NCBI GenBank assembly: GCA_002354335.1
Contig: DELI01000033.1
Span: forward strand, 227,971-291,970
Source: Sphingobacterium sp. UBA2700
GTDB taxonomy: Bacteria; Bacteroidota; Bacteroidia; Sphingobacteriales; Sphingobacteriaceae
Direction: 5' to 3'
Length of the DNA: 64,000 nt
Shown here: positions 1-7,696 of the stretch, in pieces
How the letters are laid out: the number at the start of each line of letters is the position of its first letter
Numbering within the stretch: position 1 is the stretch's first letter
Position numbers and translations under genes: made by a program
Notes under the pieces: generated by a model
Databases searched by the model: none
What the model was told of the DNA's origin: nothing
The model's input: the letters and a program-made list of their open reading frames with translations, nothing else

Positions 1-291
1 ACAATTGATTTATTCACTTCCAAACAGTCCGCTACCTCTCGCCGAGGATTAGGTTTCGATCGTTACGATCCAAAGCCCGGAGCAGATTACCCATCCAAAC
101 TAGCTAATGAGTCTGTTTATGGACATACCGGATATACCGGAACATGTATATGGATCGACCCACGAAACCAATTGGTTTATATCTTCCTATCGAACCGTGT
201 ACATCCGCAGGTAAGTTCTAAATTAGGGGATTTGAACATCCGTAGCCGCATTCAAGATGTGATCTACGAAACTATCAATAACGCTAAATAA
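1..291 (+). CDS. Serine hydrolase (beta-lactamase family), C-terminal fragment
   Basis: The window opens inside this gene; 96 residues are visible in frame 1, ending with TAA at 289-291. The residues SRRGLGFD followed by YGHTGYTGTCIWIDP and YIFLSNRVHP match the C-terminal part of class C beta-lactamase-like serine hydrolases. HTG takes the place of the KTG box that lines the active site. In Bacteroidota this exact type of tail is common on proteins that join a family-3 glycoside hydrolase (NagZ-like) domain to a serine hydrolase domain in cell-wall recycling, but the upstream domain is outside the window. The stop codon overlaps the next start (TAATG), so translation of the two genes is probably coupled. 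Confidence 0.75.
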   Translation, partial: TIDLFTSKQSATSRRGLGFDRYDPKPGADYPSKLANESVYGHTGYTGTCIWIDPRNQLVYIFLSNRVHPQVSSKLGDLNIRSRIQDVIYETINNAK

Positions 292-1457
292 TGAAAAAGC
301 AATTTATACTTAGCACTATCGTCGCTGCCATGAGCCTTTCGCTGTATGCACAAGACTATAAAAAGATTCATCAAGACCTGTTGGTCATTGATGGTCATAA
401 CGACGTGTTGATCGAAAGTATCTTGCCGGGGAAAGACATCAGCAACCGGATCAAATCGGGGCATACCGATCTGCCAAGGCTGAAAGAAGGCGGTGTAGAT
501 GTGCAAGTATTCGCGGTTTGGTCGGATGACAAGAAATATCAGAAGAATGCCTTTAAGCATGCGAACGATCAGATAGACGCGCTGGAAGCATTGATCAAGA
601 AGAATCCTGGCAAAATTGAACTCGCAAAAAGCAGTGCTGATATTGAACGCATACAGAAATCAGGTAAAATCGCAGCGCTAATTGGGATCGAAGGCGGAAA
701 TATGATTGAAAGCAGTATTCCCAATCTAGAAAAATTATACGATCGCGGAGCAAGATACCTCACCCTCACTTGGAACTACAACCTACCTTGGGCGACTGCT
801 GCCGCCATTGAAGTAAAAACCAAAGGCTCAAAAAACAAAGGCCTGAACAAGCAGGGAGAAGCAATCATCAAGCGGATGAACGAATTAGGAATGATGGTCG
901 ACCTATCGCATGCTGGAAAACAGACGTTCTATGATGTATTGCGAATATCTACTAAACCGATTCTCGTATCGCATAGCAATGCCGCTGCCCTGACACCGCA
1001 TTATCGCAACTTAGATGATAAGCAACTCGAAGCATTGAAAGAAAACGGCGGAGTAATTGGTGTTAATTTCTATTCGGAATTTTTAGATTCCAAATACAGA
1101 GGCCGAGTGAAAAGCCTTTATAAGTCGCACTTCAAAGAGGCTGCAGATACTAAATTATCAGTAGACAAGATGTATAGCAAATTGCCAAAAGCCTTAAAAC
1201 ATAAAGCCGACGCTCCCTTTGAAACGGTCTTGAAGCATATCGATTATCTAGTTTCTAAAGTGGGAATTGACCATGTTGCCATCGGATCTGATTTCGATGG
1301 GATTACTTCCGCACCGCAACAGCTGGAAGATGTCTCAAAATTTCCAGTCCTTACACAGGCTTTATTAGAAAAGGGCTATAGCCAAGCGGATGTTGCGAAA
1401 ATAATGGGGTTAAACTTCCTGAGAATCTTAAAAGAAAACGAAAATAACAGGAAGTAA
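291..1457 (+). CDS. Membrane dipeptidase family M19, secreted
   Basis: Zinc dipeptidase of the renal dipeptidase (peptidase M19) family, expected to cleave dipeptides in the periplasm. A signal peptide covers about residues 1-20 and ends at SLYAQ. The metal ligands can be read in order: H36 and D38 (DGHND), E134 (IEGGN), H207 (LSHAG), H228 (VSHSN) and D334 (GSDFDG). Length, 388 residues, is normal. The ATG overlaps the stop of the upstream serine hydrolase by one base, so the two form an operon; together they suggest breakdown of cell-wall peptides or imported peptides. No clear terminator follows; the convergent neighbour ends about 40 bases away. Confidence 0.93.
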   Translation: MKKQFILSTIVAAMSLSLYAQDYKKIHQDLLVIDGHNDVLIESILPGKDISNRIKSGHTDLPRLKEGGVDVQVFAVWSDDKKYQKNAFKHANDQIDALEALIKKNPGKIELAKSSADIERIQKSGKIAALIGIEGGNMIESSIPNLEKLYDRGARYLTLTWNYNLPWATAAAIEVKTKGSKNKGLNKQGEAIIKRMNELGMMVDLSHAGKQTFYDVLRISTKPILVSHSNAAALTPHYRNLDDKQLEALKENGGVIGVNFYSEFLDSKYRGRVKSLYKSHFKEAADTKLSVDKMYSKLPKALKHKADAPFETVLKHIDYLVSKVGIDHVAIGSDFDGITSAPQQLEDVSKFPVLTQALLEKGYSQADVAKIMGLNFLRILKENENNRK

Positions 1458-1498
1458 GAACACTCGGATAATGATCCAGGGATTATAAACTTCCGCTA

Positions 1499-2140
1499 TT
1501 ATTCAATCGTAGGAACTTCCTCCTGCTCGTCTAGCTGTACTAGTTGTTCGTAGTTTTTATTCAACTTGTTCACTAAACGACGGTAGACGACTTTGTAATA
1601 GAATTTCACAAGACCCAGCAGGATCGCTATGGCGATGACCATGAAAATACTGATCCCCAGCACATAAAATATCGCTTTGCCCCAAGGCTTATCGAAAATC
1701 CCATCCGTAATCATCATCGTAACGGTAACAAGCGCAGATACGGTAATGATATAATAAATATTAAATCGGATATATTGATCCACGGCCTTCCGTGTTTCGA
1801 TGATGTCTCGAAGCAAATCTTTCGTATTACTTGTGTTCTTGATACTGCGGTATGAGCTAAAGAACTTGTAGATAAAATAGGCAATCACCAAGTAGAAAAC
1901 GACAGATAATGCGTTTTCCAATGTGCTTACAATGACCGAATCAGTTTCGACATCGCTATCGTAGGGCACTAGGAAATTTAGAGCGAATCCTGCCAACAGT
2001 TCAATGATACTGATGTAGAAAATCCACTTGACGATGGAAGACGAGCTGTTATGCAGCATTTTCCGTATCCCCTCTTTATCGACCTTCGGAAAATCCTCGT
2101 CTTTATTCCAATGCTGTTTTAAAAAATCCAGTTCGTCCAT
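1499..2140 (-). CDS. Membrane protein coupled to ECF sigma factor (possible anti-sigma)
   Basis: 213-residue protein of unknown family. The N-terminus MDELDFLKQHW is cytoplasmic and short. Four hydrophobic segments follow at about residues 37-58, 73-92, 127-146 and 154-177, then a charged, Glu-rich C-terminus. The start codon overlaps the stop of the sigma-factor gene by one base (TAATG), so expression is coupled. By position it could be the membrane-bound anti-sigma factor for that sigma, but I see no recognised anti-sigma domain (no FecR or ZAS zinc motif), so this is inference from context. Similar small multi-span proteins starting MDELDLLK are common partners of sigma factors in Bacteroidota. 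Confidence 0.7.
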   Translation of the reverse strand: MDELDFLKQHWNKDEDFPKVDKEGIRKMLHNSSSSIVKWIFYISIIELLAGFALNFLVPYDSDVETDSVIVSTLENALSVVFYLVIAYFIYKFFSSYRSIKNTSNTKDLLRDIIETRKAVDQYIRFNIYYIITVSALVTVTMMITDGIFDKPWGKAIFYVLGISIFMVIAIAILLGLVKFYYKVVYRRLVNKLNKNYEQLVQLDEQEEVPTIE

Positions 2141-2646
2141 TACGCTATTTTTTGTTTTGCCAACATGTTTTTCAATTTGGTCTTTATCCTGTTCATCTTC
2201 ACCCTGGCGTTCACCTCGCTGATCCCCAAGGTTTCCGATATCTCGCTATAATCTTTATCCTCCAAATACATATAGACTAACGCTTTATCAATATCGCTCA
2301 ACTGCCGAACGGCTTCATACAGCGACTTCAGTCGCTCCTCCTCCTCAGTATTATACTCTTCATATCGAATATTCGCCAAGGAATTATCCCAGTCGACTGT
2401 TGTAATCTTTATTTTTCGACCTCGGTAGAGGGATATGGCGGTATTCAAGGATACGCGATATGCCCAGGTAGAAAATTTGGAATCCCCTTTGAACATCGGG
2501 TAAGACTTCCACAGTTGGATGACCATCTCCTGGAAAAGATCTTGATGCGAGGCAAGATCCACTGTATACAGCTTGCAGATCTTGTGGAGGATATTCTGAT
2601 TTTCCTCCAGCAACGACACAAATTCTTGTTCCAGGTTACTATACAT
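2140..2646 (-). CDS. RNA polymerase sigma factor, ECF (sigma-70) family
   Basis: 168 residues, the usual ECF length. Region 2 is visible at about residues 30-85: DLFQEMVIQLWKSY, then the -10-reading segment SKFSTWAYRVSLNTAISLYRGRK. Region 4 (residues about 110-160) contains the helix-turn-helix DYSEISETLGISEVNARVKMNR. It should direct RNA polymerase to a small regulon, perhaps including its own operon with the membrane protein downstream. The region upstream, shared with radA, holds an ACAATA/TATTGT inverted repeat at about 2664-2681. I could not identify an ECF promoter. Confidence 0.92.
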   Translation of the reverse strand: MYSNLEQEFVSLLEENQNILHKICKLYTVDLASHQDLFQEMVIQLWKSYPMFKGDSKFSTWAYRVSLNTAISLYRGRKIKITTVDWDNSLANIRYEEYNTEEEERLKSLYEAVRQLSDIDKALVYMYLEDKDYSEISETLGISEVNARVKMNRIKTKLKNMLAKQKIA

Positions 2647-2715
2647 CTTTCCTTATTTGTAGACAATAGTACAGTATTGTTACAACTTGTACTCATCTTT
2701 TTTTAATTTAGCTCA

Positions 2716-4104
2716 ATGGCTAAAACTAAATCGGCATACTTCTGCCAATCCTGTGGATACGACTCGCCTAAATGGTTAGGACAATGTCCTTCTTGCAAGC
2801 AATGGAATACTTTTGTTGAAGAAGTGGTTGAGAAATCTTCTTCCCGAGTACCCGAATGGCGGAGTACCGCCAGTTCGAAGGCAGATACGAAGCGGGCAAA
2901 CAAGGCCGCTATCATCCATGAAATTGTCTATTCCGAGGAGCAGCGCATCGTTACTCCCGATAAAGAATTCAACCGCGTCTTAGGCGGAGGAATTGTTCCG
3001 GGCTCACTGGTCTTGATCGGTGGAGAACCAGGAATTGGTAAATCTACCTTGATGCTTCAATTAGCCCTTACGGTCTCCCATGTGAAAACATTATATATCT
3101 CGGGGGAGGAAAGCGAGCAGCAGATAAAGATGCGCGCTGAACGCCTCGTTCAGACCTCCAATGCGAACTGCTACATCCTGACAGAGACATCGATGCAGAA
3201 CATCTTTAAACAGATCGACCAGGTACAGCCAAACCTATTGGTAATTGACTCTATACAGACGCTACATTCTGCACAGATTGAATCAGCGCCGGGCTCTGTA
3301 TCGCAAGTGCGCGAGTGTACTGCAGAGCTGCTTCGCTTTGCGAAGGAAACCAATACTCCCGTGTTTATTGTGGGCCATATCACGAAGGATGGCTCAATCG
3401 CGGGCCCAAAGGTATTAGAGCACATGGTGGATACCGTCTTGCAATTTGAAGGCGACAGAAACCATGTCTACCGAATCCTACGCGCAGTAAAAAACCGCTT
3501 CGGTTCATCATCAGAGCTAGGAATATACGAGATGCAAGGCTCCGGGTTACGTGAGGTCTCGAATCCTTCGGAAATCATGTTGTCGCAACGCGAAGAGCAG
3601 GTGAGCGGTACAGCAGTTGCAGCTATGTTAGAAGGCATGCGCCCCTTAATGATCGAAGTGCAGGCCTTAGTTTCTAATTCAGCATACGGAACCCCACAAA
3701 GGAGCTCTACGGGATTCGATACCAAACGCCTGAATATGCTGTTGGCTGTATTAGAAAAACGCTTCGGCTTCCGCCTTAGCGCACAGGACGTCTTCCTGAA
3801 TATTGCCGGCGGAATACGCGTCGAAGACCCCGCAATTGACCTCGCCGTCGTTGCTGCAATCATCTCCTCACAACAAGATATCCCCCTAGGCTCTAACATC
3901 ACCTTCGCCGGTGAAGTAGGCCTCTCCGGTGAGATACGCGCCGTAAATCGAATCGAACAACGCATACAAGAAGCCGAAAAACTAGGCTTCGGACAAATAT
4001 TCATCTCTAAATACAACACCAAAGGCCTAGACGCCAAGAAATACGATATCGCCATTCGCCCAGTCGCAACGCTGGAAGATGTGTTTAGTGCTTTATTTGG
4101 ATAG
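2716..4104 (+). CDS. radA: DNA repair protein RadA (Sms)
   Basis: RecA-like ATPase/helicase that drives branch migration during recombinational repair. Domains in order: a four-cysteine zinc finger (C10, C13, C24, C27), a RecA-fold ATPase with Walker A at G102-T111 (GEPGIGKST), the RadA-specific KNRFG motif at 259-263, and a C-terminal Lon-protease-like domain (about residues 290-462) that lacks proteolytic function in this family. Length 462 is standard. It is transcribed divergently from the sigma-factor operon with a 70-bp gap and ends at a bidirectional terminator shared with the TlpA-like gene. Confidence 0.97.
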   Translation: MAKTKSAYFCQSCGYDSPKWLGQCPSCKQWNTFVEEVVEKSSSRVPEWRSTASSKADTKRANKAAIIHEIVYSEEQRIVTPDKEFNRVLGGGIVPGSLVLIGGEPGIGKSTLMLQLALTVSHVKTLYISGEESEQQIKMRAERLVQTSNANCYILTETSMQNIFKQIDQVQPNLLVIDSIQTLHSAQIESAPGSVSQVRECTAELLRFAKETNTPVFIVGHITKDGSIAGPKVLEHMVDTVLQFEGDRNHVYRILRAVKNRFGSSSELGIYEMQGSGLREVSNPSEIMLSQREEQVSGTAVAAMLEGMRPLMIEVQALVSNSAYGTPQRSSTGFDTKRLNMLLAVLEKRFGFRLSAQDVFLNIAGGIRVEDPAIDLAVVAAIISSQQDIPLGSNITFAGEVGLSGEIRAVNRIEQRIQEAEKLGFGQIFISKYNTKGLDAKKYDIAIRPVATLEDVFSALFG

Positions 4105-4289
4105 TAGTTAGTATTTAGTAGTTAGTAGTTAGACCTAGGGCGGGAATTAGATTTTAGACATAAGAAATAAGATAATTCAAGACAACCATCTTATCGCGAC
4201 CAAAGGTCCAAACGAGGGTCTAATGTCTGATAACTAGACTCTGTTTCCCAGACTAGGTCTTAATACTAAATACTAACTACTAAATACTG
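4105..4289. repeat. Nested inverted-repeat element, copy 1
   Basis: A composite palindrome between convergent genes. The outer left arm at about 4107-4138 (TAGTATTTAGTAGTTAG repeats running into ACCTAGG) is complementary to the right arm at about 4251-4289 (CTAGGTCT followed by ACTAAATACTAACTACTAAA). Inner arms TTAGATTTTAGACAT (4148-4162) and GGTCTAATGTCTGATA (4217-4232) also pair imperfectly. The same arm sequences recur at seven other intergenic sites in this window. No open reading frame lies inside. Confidence 0.85.
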
Positions 4290-4290
4290 A

Positions 4291-4347
4291 AAATTACAAA
4301 AGAGAAAGGCGCCGAAATCGGCGCCTTTCCCTTTTGTAATTTTTTTG
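4291..4347. terminator. Bidirectional intrinsic terminator of radA and the TlpA-like gene
   Basis: Two stacked perfect stems: ATTACAAAAG (4293-4302) with CTTTTGTAAT (4331-4340), and AAAGGCGCCGA (4305-4315) with TCGGCGCCTTT (4318-4328), separated by a 2-nt internal mismatch and closed by a 2-nt loop. A T-run follows on the plus strand and an A-rich stretch precedes it, so it can serve both convergent genes. Confidence 0.9.
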
Positions 4348-4362
4348 AAACCTAGTAAATTG

Positions 4363-5499
4363 TTACTTAATTACCTCTGCTAACTTTGCTTCTAATGCTG
4401 CGCCACGAAGGTTTGATGCGATGATCTTACCTTGTGGATCGATTAGGAAGTTCTGAGGAATTCCTTGGATCCCGTATAAGCCTACCACCTCTGATTTCCA
4501 GAATTTTAAGTCTGAAACATGAGGCCATTGCTCTAATTTATCATCTTTAATTGCTTTCATCCAAGCTTCTTTACCGTTCTCGCGGTCTAAAGACACACCT
4601 AATACCGTAAAGTTTTTGTCTTTGAACTTGTTGAATGCTGCCACTACGTTCGGGTTTTCACCACGACAAGGACCACACCAGCTAGCCCAGAAGTCGATTA
4701 GAACGTATTTTCCACGTAATGAAGACAAAGCAAGTACATTACCTGATGTATCTGGCAATGCAAATTCAGGAGCCGTTGCACCAATTGCTACCTTCTTCAA
4801 GGTCTCGATTTTCTTCGCAATAGCTTTACCTTTCGCTGTGTTTTTCAATGCTGCTGACAACTTGTTGTAAGCCGGTTCGCCCACAGAAACAACGTTTTCC
4901 GCAGAAATCATCTCTTCCAATAGGTTCATCGCAACATAGCTGTTCGGGTTGTTCAAGGCAAACTCTTCGCCGATCTTCGTTTGCTTTTCAAAGATTGCAG
5001 AAGCACGTTCTTGCAAACCATTTACGAATGCTTCATCATTCTTTTGCTCGTCAGAAGCAGCCTGATATTCTTTGTTTAACACCTCAAATTCAGCATTTAA
5101 CGGAGCAACTAAGGCTCTGTATTTTGCAAAATCGTCGTTGATAGCATTTCCTGATACCTTAGCGTCTTTCAATGTAGCTCCCTCCACATTGATAACACCC
5201 TTAGATAAGTAAATTGCCGTACGATCAGGGTTTCTTAAGGTACGGATTCCAGCACCATCAGGAGAAAGGATCAACTGCGCTTGCGTAGGCTCTGAAACTG
5301 TTCCGTTGTAAGAGAATGCTCCTTTAACAACTGCTGCAGAGTCAATTACGCGCTGCCCATCCGCTGCGTACTGAATGTATACCTTCGCCGGAGCGTCTGT
5401 ATTTTGTAGTTTACCCTTCACTGAAAAAGCTTCTTGGGCAAATAATAAGCTAGGGATCGCTCCTAACAAACATAAAATTCCTCTTTTCATTTTATTCAT
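4363..5499 (-). CDS. TlpA-family thiol-disulfide protein with N-terminal DUF4369
   Basis: Secreted thioredoxin-like protein. A signal peptide covers residues 1-22 (ends LLFAQ). Residues about 25-120 look like DUF4369, a beta-rich domain found in front of TlpA/ResA-type domains in Bacteroidota, followed by a helical linker and a thioredoxin fold from about 240 to 378. The redox motif is WCGPC with C275 and C278, preceded by DFWAS. A cis-proline segment (GIPQNFLIDPQG) is present. It should handle disulfides in the periplasm. The start may be Met4 rather than Met1. It lies 37 bp downstream of the TPM gene and may share its transcript. A shorter paralog lies at 51508-52173. Confidence 0.9.
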   Translation of the reverse strand: MNKMKRGILCLLGAIPSLLFAQEAFSVKGKLQNTDAPAKVYIQYAADGQRVIDSAAVVKGAFSYNGTVSEPTQAQLILSPDGAGIRTLRNPDRTAIYLSKGVINVEGATLKDAKVSGNAINDDFAKYRALVAPLNAEFEVLNKEYQAASDEQKNDEAFVNGLQERASAIFEKQTKIGEEFALNNPNSYVAMNLLEEMISAENVVSVGEPAYNKLSAALKNTAKGKAIAKKIETLKKVAIGATAPEFALPDTSGNVLALSSLRGKYVLIDFWASWCGPCRGENPNVVAAFNKFKDKNFTVLGVSLDRENGKEAWMKAIKDDKLEQWPHVSDLKFWKSEVVGLYGIQGIPQNFLIDPQGKIIASNLRGAALEAKLAEVIK

Positions 5500-5536
5500 A
5501 TATTATTTACCATAAAGTTAATCATTTTTATCATAA

Positions 5537-6370
5537 CTACCATCGCCCGCTGGCGCCGCCACCTCCGAAGCCACCTCCTCCGAATCCGCCGAAACCTCCG
5601 CCGCCGCCTCCACCGAAGCCACCGCCAAAGCCTCCACCTCCGAAACGGTCGTCGTCATTTCCGCCTCGTCCTAGGGAGTTCAGTAAGGTCCACCAGAATA
5701 AATCCGATGACCCACGTCCATTCATTACGCGACCACCGCCATTCTTGCCACCGCCGCCACGAGAGATCAACGCAAGCACCACAAAGATGATGATGATGAT
5801 AAAAATAATCGGGATACCGCCGCCACCTTCTGTCGAGTAGCTATCCTTCGGATCCGCTTTATATTCGCCCTTCGAATAAGATATAATGGCATTGACGCCA
5901 TTATCTATTCCCGAGAAATAGTTTCCCTGTCTGAAAGCGGGCTTTACTTCATTTTCGATAATACGATAAGCAATAACGTCCGGAACAGCACCTTCTAAAC
6001 CATATCCGGTTCGGATAGTTACCGCGCGATCGCCCAAAGCGACCAAGAACAGAATACCATTGTCGTACTTCTTGTTCCCGATGCCCCATTGTTTGGCAAG
6101 CCGATCGCCATAGTCTGCGATATCATAGTCTCCAGTGGAGTTCATGACCACCACAGCAATCTGTATGGACGTAGAATCTTCGAAAGCAAGTAGCTTTTGT
6201 TCCAATTCCATCTGCTGGCCCGAGCTTAATGTGTTTGTATAGTCAGTAACTAAGCGATTGGGGACCGCAGGGAAGTCCTGGGCTACCGCAACAACGGATA
6301 GTAGTAAGCCCAAGAAAAAGGTAAAAAATAGTTTTGTTGAGCCTTTTAAACTTTGCATTTTATTCAACAT
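5537..6370 (-). CDS. TPM-domain protein (YgcG-like), secreted, Gly-rich tail
   Basis: I chose the ATG at 6370 (MLNKMQ), four bases after the stop of the preceding gene; an in-frame upstream start would overlap that gene. A signal peptide ends near VVAVAQ. The TPM domain (TLP18.3/Psb32/MOLO-1) spans about residues 20-150 (FPAVPNRLVTDYTNTLSSGQ, then QIAVVVM and GDRAVTIRTGYGLEGAVPD). A transmembrane helix (IPIIFIIIIIFVVLALI) follows, then a C-terminal tail made almost entirely of Gly, Phe and Arg/Asp. The family is linked to membrane-protein or photosystem quality control in other organisms; here the function is unknown. It pairs with a second TPM gene and lemA nearby, a frequent combination. 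Confidence 0.88.
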   Translation of the reverse strand: MLNKMQSLKGSTKLFFTFFLGLLLSVVAVAQDFPAVPNRLVTDYTNTLSSGQQMELEQKLLAFEDSTSIQIAVVVMNSTGDYDIADYGDRLAKQWGIGNKKYDNGILFLVALGDRAVTIRTGYGLEGAVPDVIAYRIIENEVKPAFRQGNYFSGIDNGVNAIISYSKGEYKADPKDSYSTEGGGGIPIIFIIIIIFVVLALISRGGGGKNGGGRVMNGRGSSDLFWWTLLNSLGRGGNDDDRFGGGGFGGGFGGGGGGGFGGFGGGGFGGGGASGRW

Positions 6371-6374
6371 ATGT

Positions 6375-6809
6375 TTATTGTTTACCAAAATAAATATCGT
6401 TCGGTAATTCATTTACATCATCCTCACGTCTTGGAAAAAACGTCGCCAACTGTGCACCAGCTTCATGAATACCTTCAATAAGGCCATTCATATAATCGCC
6501 CTGACGGAAAAAAGACACCATCTTTTCCTTTGTACTCTGCCAAAAATCATCACCCACTTTCGCGTGTATGCCGGCATCTCCAATTATCGCAAACTGATGA
6601 TCTTGCGTTGCCAGGTAAATCAGAACGCCATTACGCAGCGTTGTATGGTGCATTTTAAGTTTCTCAAAATAATGCTTCGCTTGGTCGTATGCTTCTAAGC
6701 CATGCAGCTGACGCTCAACCACTAGGCGTATCTCACCCGAAGTCCGGTTCTCTGCTAAGCTGATTGCCTGTACGATCTTTTCCTGCTCCTCTTGATTGAA
6801 TATTTCCAT
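6375..6809 (-). CDS. TPM-domain protein, short cytoplasmic form
   Basis: 144 residues, essentially a lone TPM (DUF477) domain: EQEKIVQAISLAENRTSGEIRLVVER at the N-terminus, then GVLIYLATQDHQFAIIGDAGIHAKVGDDFW. There is no signal peptide and no membrane segment, in contrast to the downstream paralog. Four bases separate its stop from the next start, so the two TPM genes form an operon. Function is unknown beyond the family link to membrane-associated protein maintenance. Confidence 0.88.
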   Translation of the reverse strand: MEIFNQEEQEKIVQAISLAENRTSGEIRLVVERQLHGLEAYDQAKHYFEKLKMHHTTLRNGVLIYLATQDHQFAIIGDAGIHAKVGDDFWQSTKEKMVSFFRQGDYMNGLIEGIHEAGAQLATFFPRREDDVNELPNDIYFGKQ

Positions 6810-6882
6810 CTTTATACCAATAACCTTTCATATTTCCATTGAAACACCAACAAGGCTGAAAGTTCTTGATGGCCATTGAAAA

Positions 6883-6890
6883 CAAATATA
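6883..6890 (-). promoter_or_regulatory. Candidate -7 box of the TPM operon
   Basis: TATATTTG on the minus strand, a match to the Bacteroidota -7 consensus TAnnTTTG, about 75 bases before the start of the first TPM gene. No convincing TTG -33 box was found, so this is a weak call. Confidence 0.35.
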
Positions 6891-6892
6891 TT

Positions 6893-6943
6893 TCCGAAAA
6901 AAAAGATGAATGTTTAGTAACATATTACCAACATTCATCTTTG
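6893..6943 (-). terminator. Intrinsic terminator of lemA
   Basis: A 13-bp perfect stem (AAAGATGAATGTT at 6902-6914 with AACATTCATCTTT at 6930-6942) and a 15-nt loop. On the minus strand it is followed by a run of eight T. It separates lemA from the TPM operon. Confidence 0.75.
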
Positions 6944-6968
6944 TATTATGATCTAATATTTAAAATCA

Positions 6969-7547
6969 TTAAAATGATACTGTTGGCGCCTTATCAGCCC
7001 CTTCAGCAGCTTTGAAAGTACCTTTCGCTTTGAAGCCAAAAATACCTGCCATAATGTTGTTCGGGAAACTACGAACAGTGGTATTGTATTCCTGAACGGC
7101 ATCATTATACGCGCGGCGCTCTACAGAAATTCTGTTCTCTGTACCTTCCAATTGTGCCTGTAGCTCTTGGAAGTTTGAGTTCGCTTTCAAATCAGGATAA
7201 GCCTCTACGCTTACTAACAAACGACCGATAGACTGCGATAATGCATCTTGTGTCTGTTGGTAGTTAGCAATAGCTTCTTCGCTTAAGTTCGAAGGATCTA
7301 CAGTTACCGATGTTGCTTTAGCACGCGCCTCAACAACAGCTTCTAAAGTTCCCTTTTCGTGTTGTGCTGCACCTTTTACCGTGTTCACAAGGTTTGGAAT
7401 AAGGTCGGCTCTACGCTGGTAAGCATTCTCAACCTGCGCCCATTTCGCTTTTACATTCTCGTCCTGAGATACCATCGTGTTGTATCCACAAGAGCTAAAC
7501 GAAAGTGCAGTAAGTAGGCCAACAAATACGATTAATAATCTTTTCAT
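6969..7547 (-). CDS. lemA: LemA family lipoprotein
   Basis: 192 residues. The N-terminus MKRLLIVFVGLLTALSFSSC ends in a lipobox with Cys20, so the protein is probably lipid-anchored. The LemA domain follows: VKAKWAQVENAYQRRADLIPNLVNTVKG, then long helices (EAVVEARAKA, DALSQSIGRLLVSVEAYPDLKAN, NRISVERRAYNDAVQEYN). In many bacteria lemA is next to TPM-domain genes, as here, but its cellular role is not established. A terminator separates it from the TPM pair, so it is probably its own unit. Confidence 0.93.
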   Translation of the reverse strand: MKRLLIVFVGLLTALSFSSCGYNTMVSQDENVKAKWAQVENAYQRRADLIPNLVNTVKGAAQHEKGTLEAVVEARAKATSVTVDPSNLSEEAIANYQQTQDALSQSIGRLLVSVEAYPDLKANSNFQELQAQLEGTENRISVERRAYNDAVQEYNTTVRSFPNNIMAGIFGFKAKGTFKAAEGADKAPTVSF

Positions 7548-7656
7548 GTGTAATGTTTTCTTAGTATACGTCTAAAATTAAGAAATTGTTTTTAAATACA
7601 AACCATATCAAAGCACATACCAAATGATATGCGTACTGAAATTATAGCAGATTTAA

Positions 7657-7664
7657 TATCTTTG
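7657..7664 (+). promoter_or_regulatory. Candidate -7 box for the FAD dehydrogenase gene
   Basis: TATCTTTG matches TAnnTTTG and lies 32 bases before the ATG at 7697. No TTG -33 box is present at the expected distance. Confidence 0.35.
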
Positions 7665-7696
7665 CAGGACTTTTGGGATAAAACCCCAACATATAT

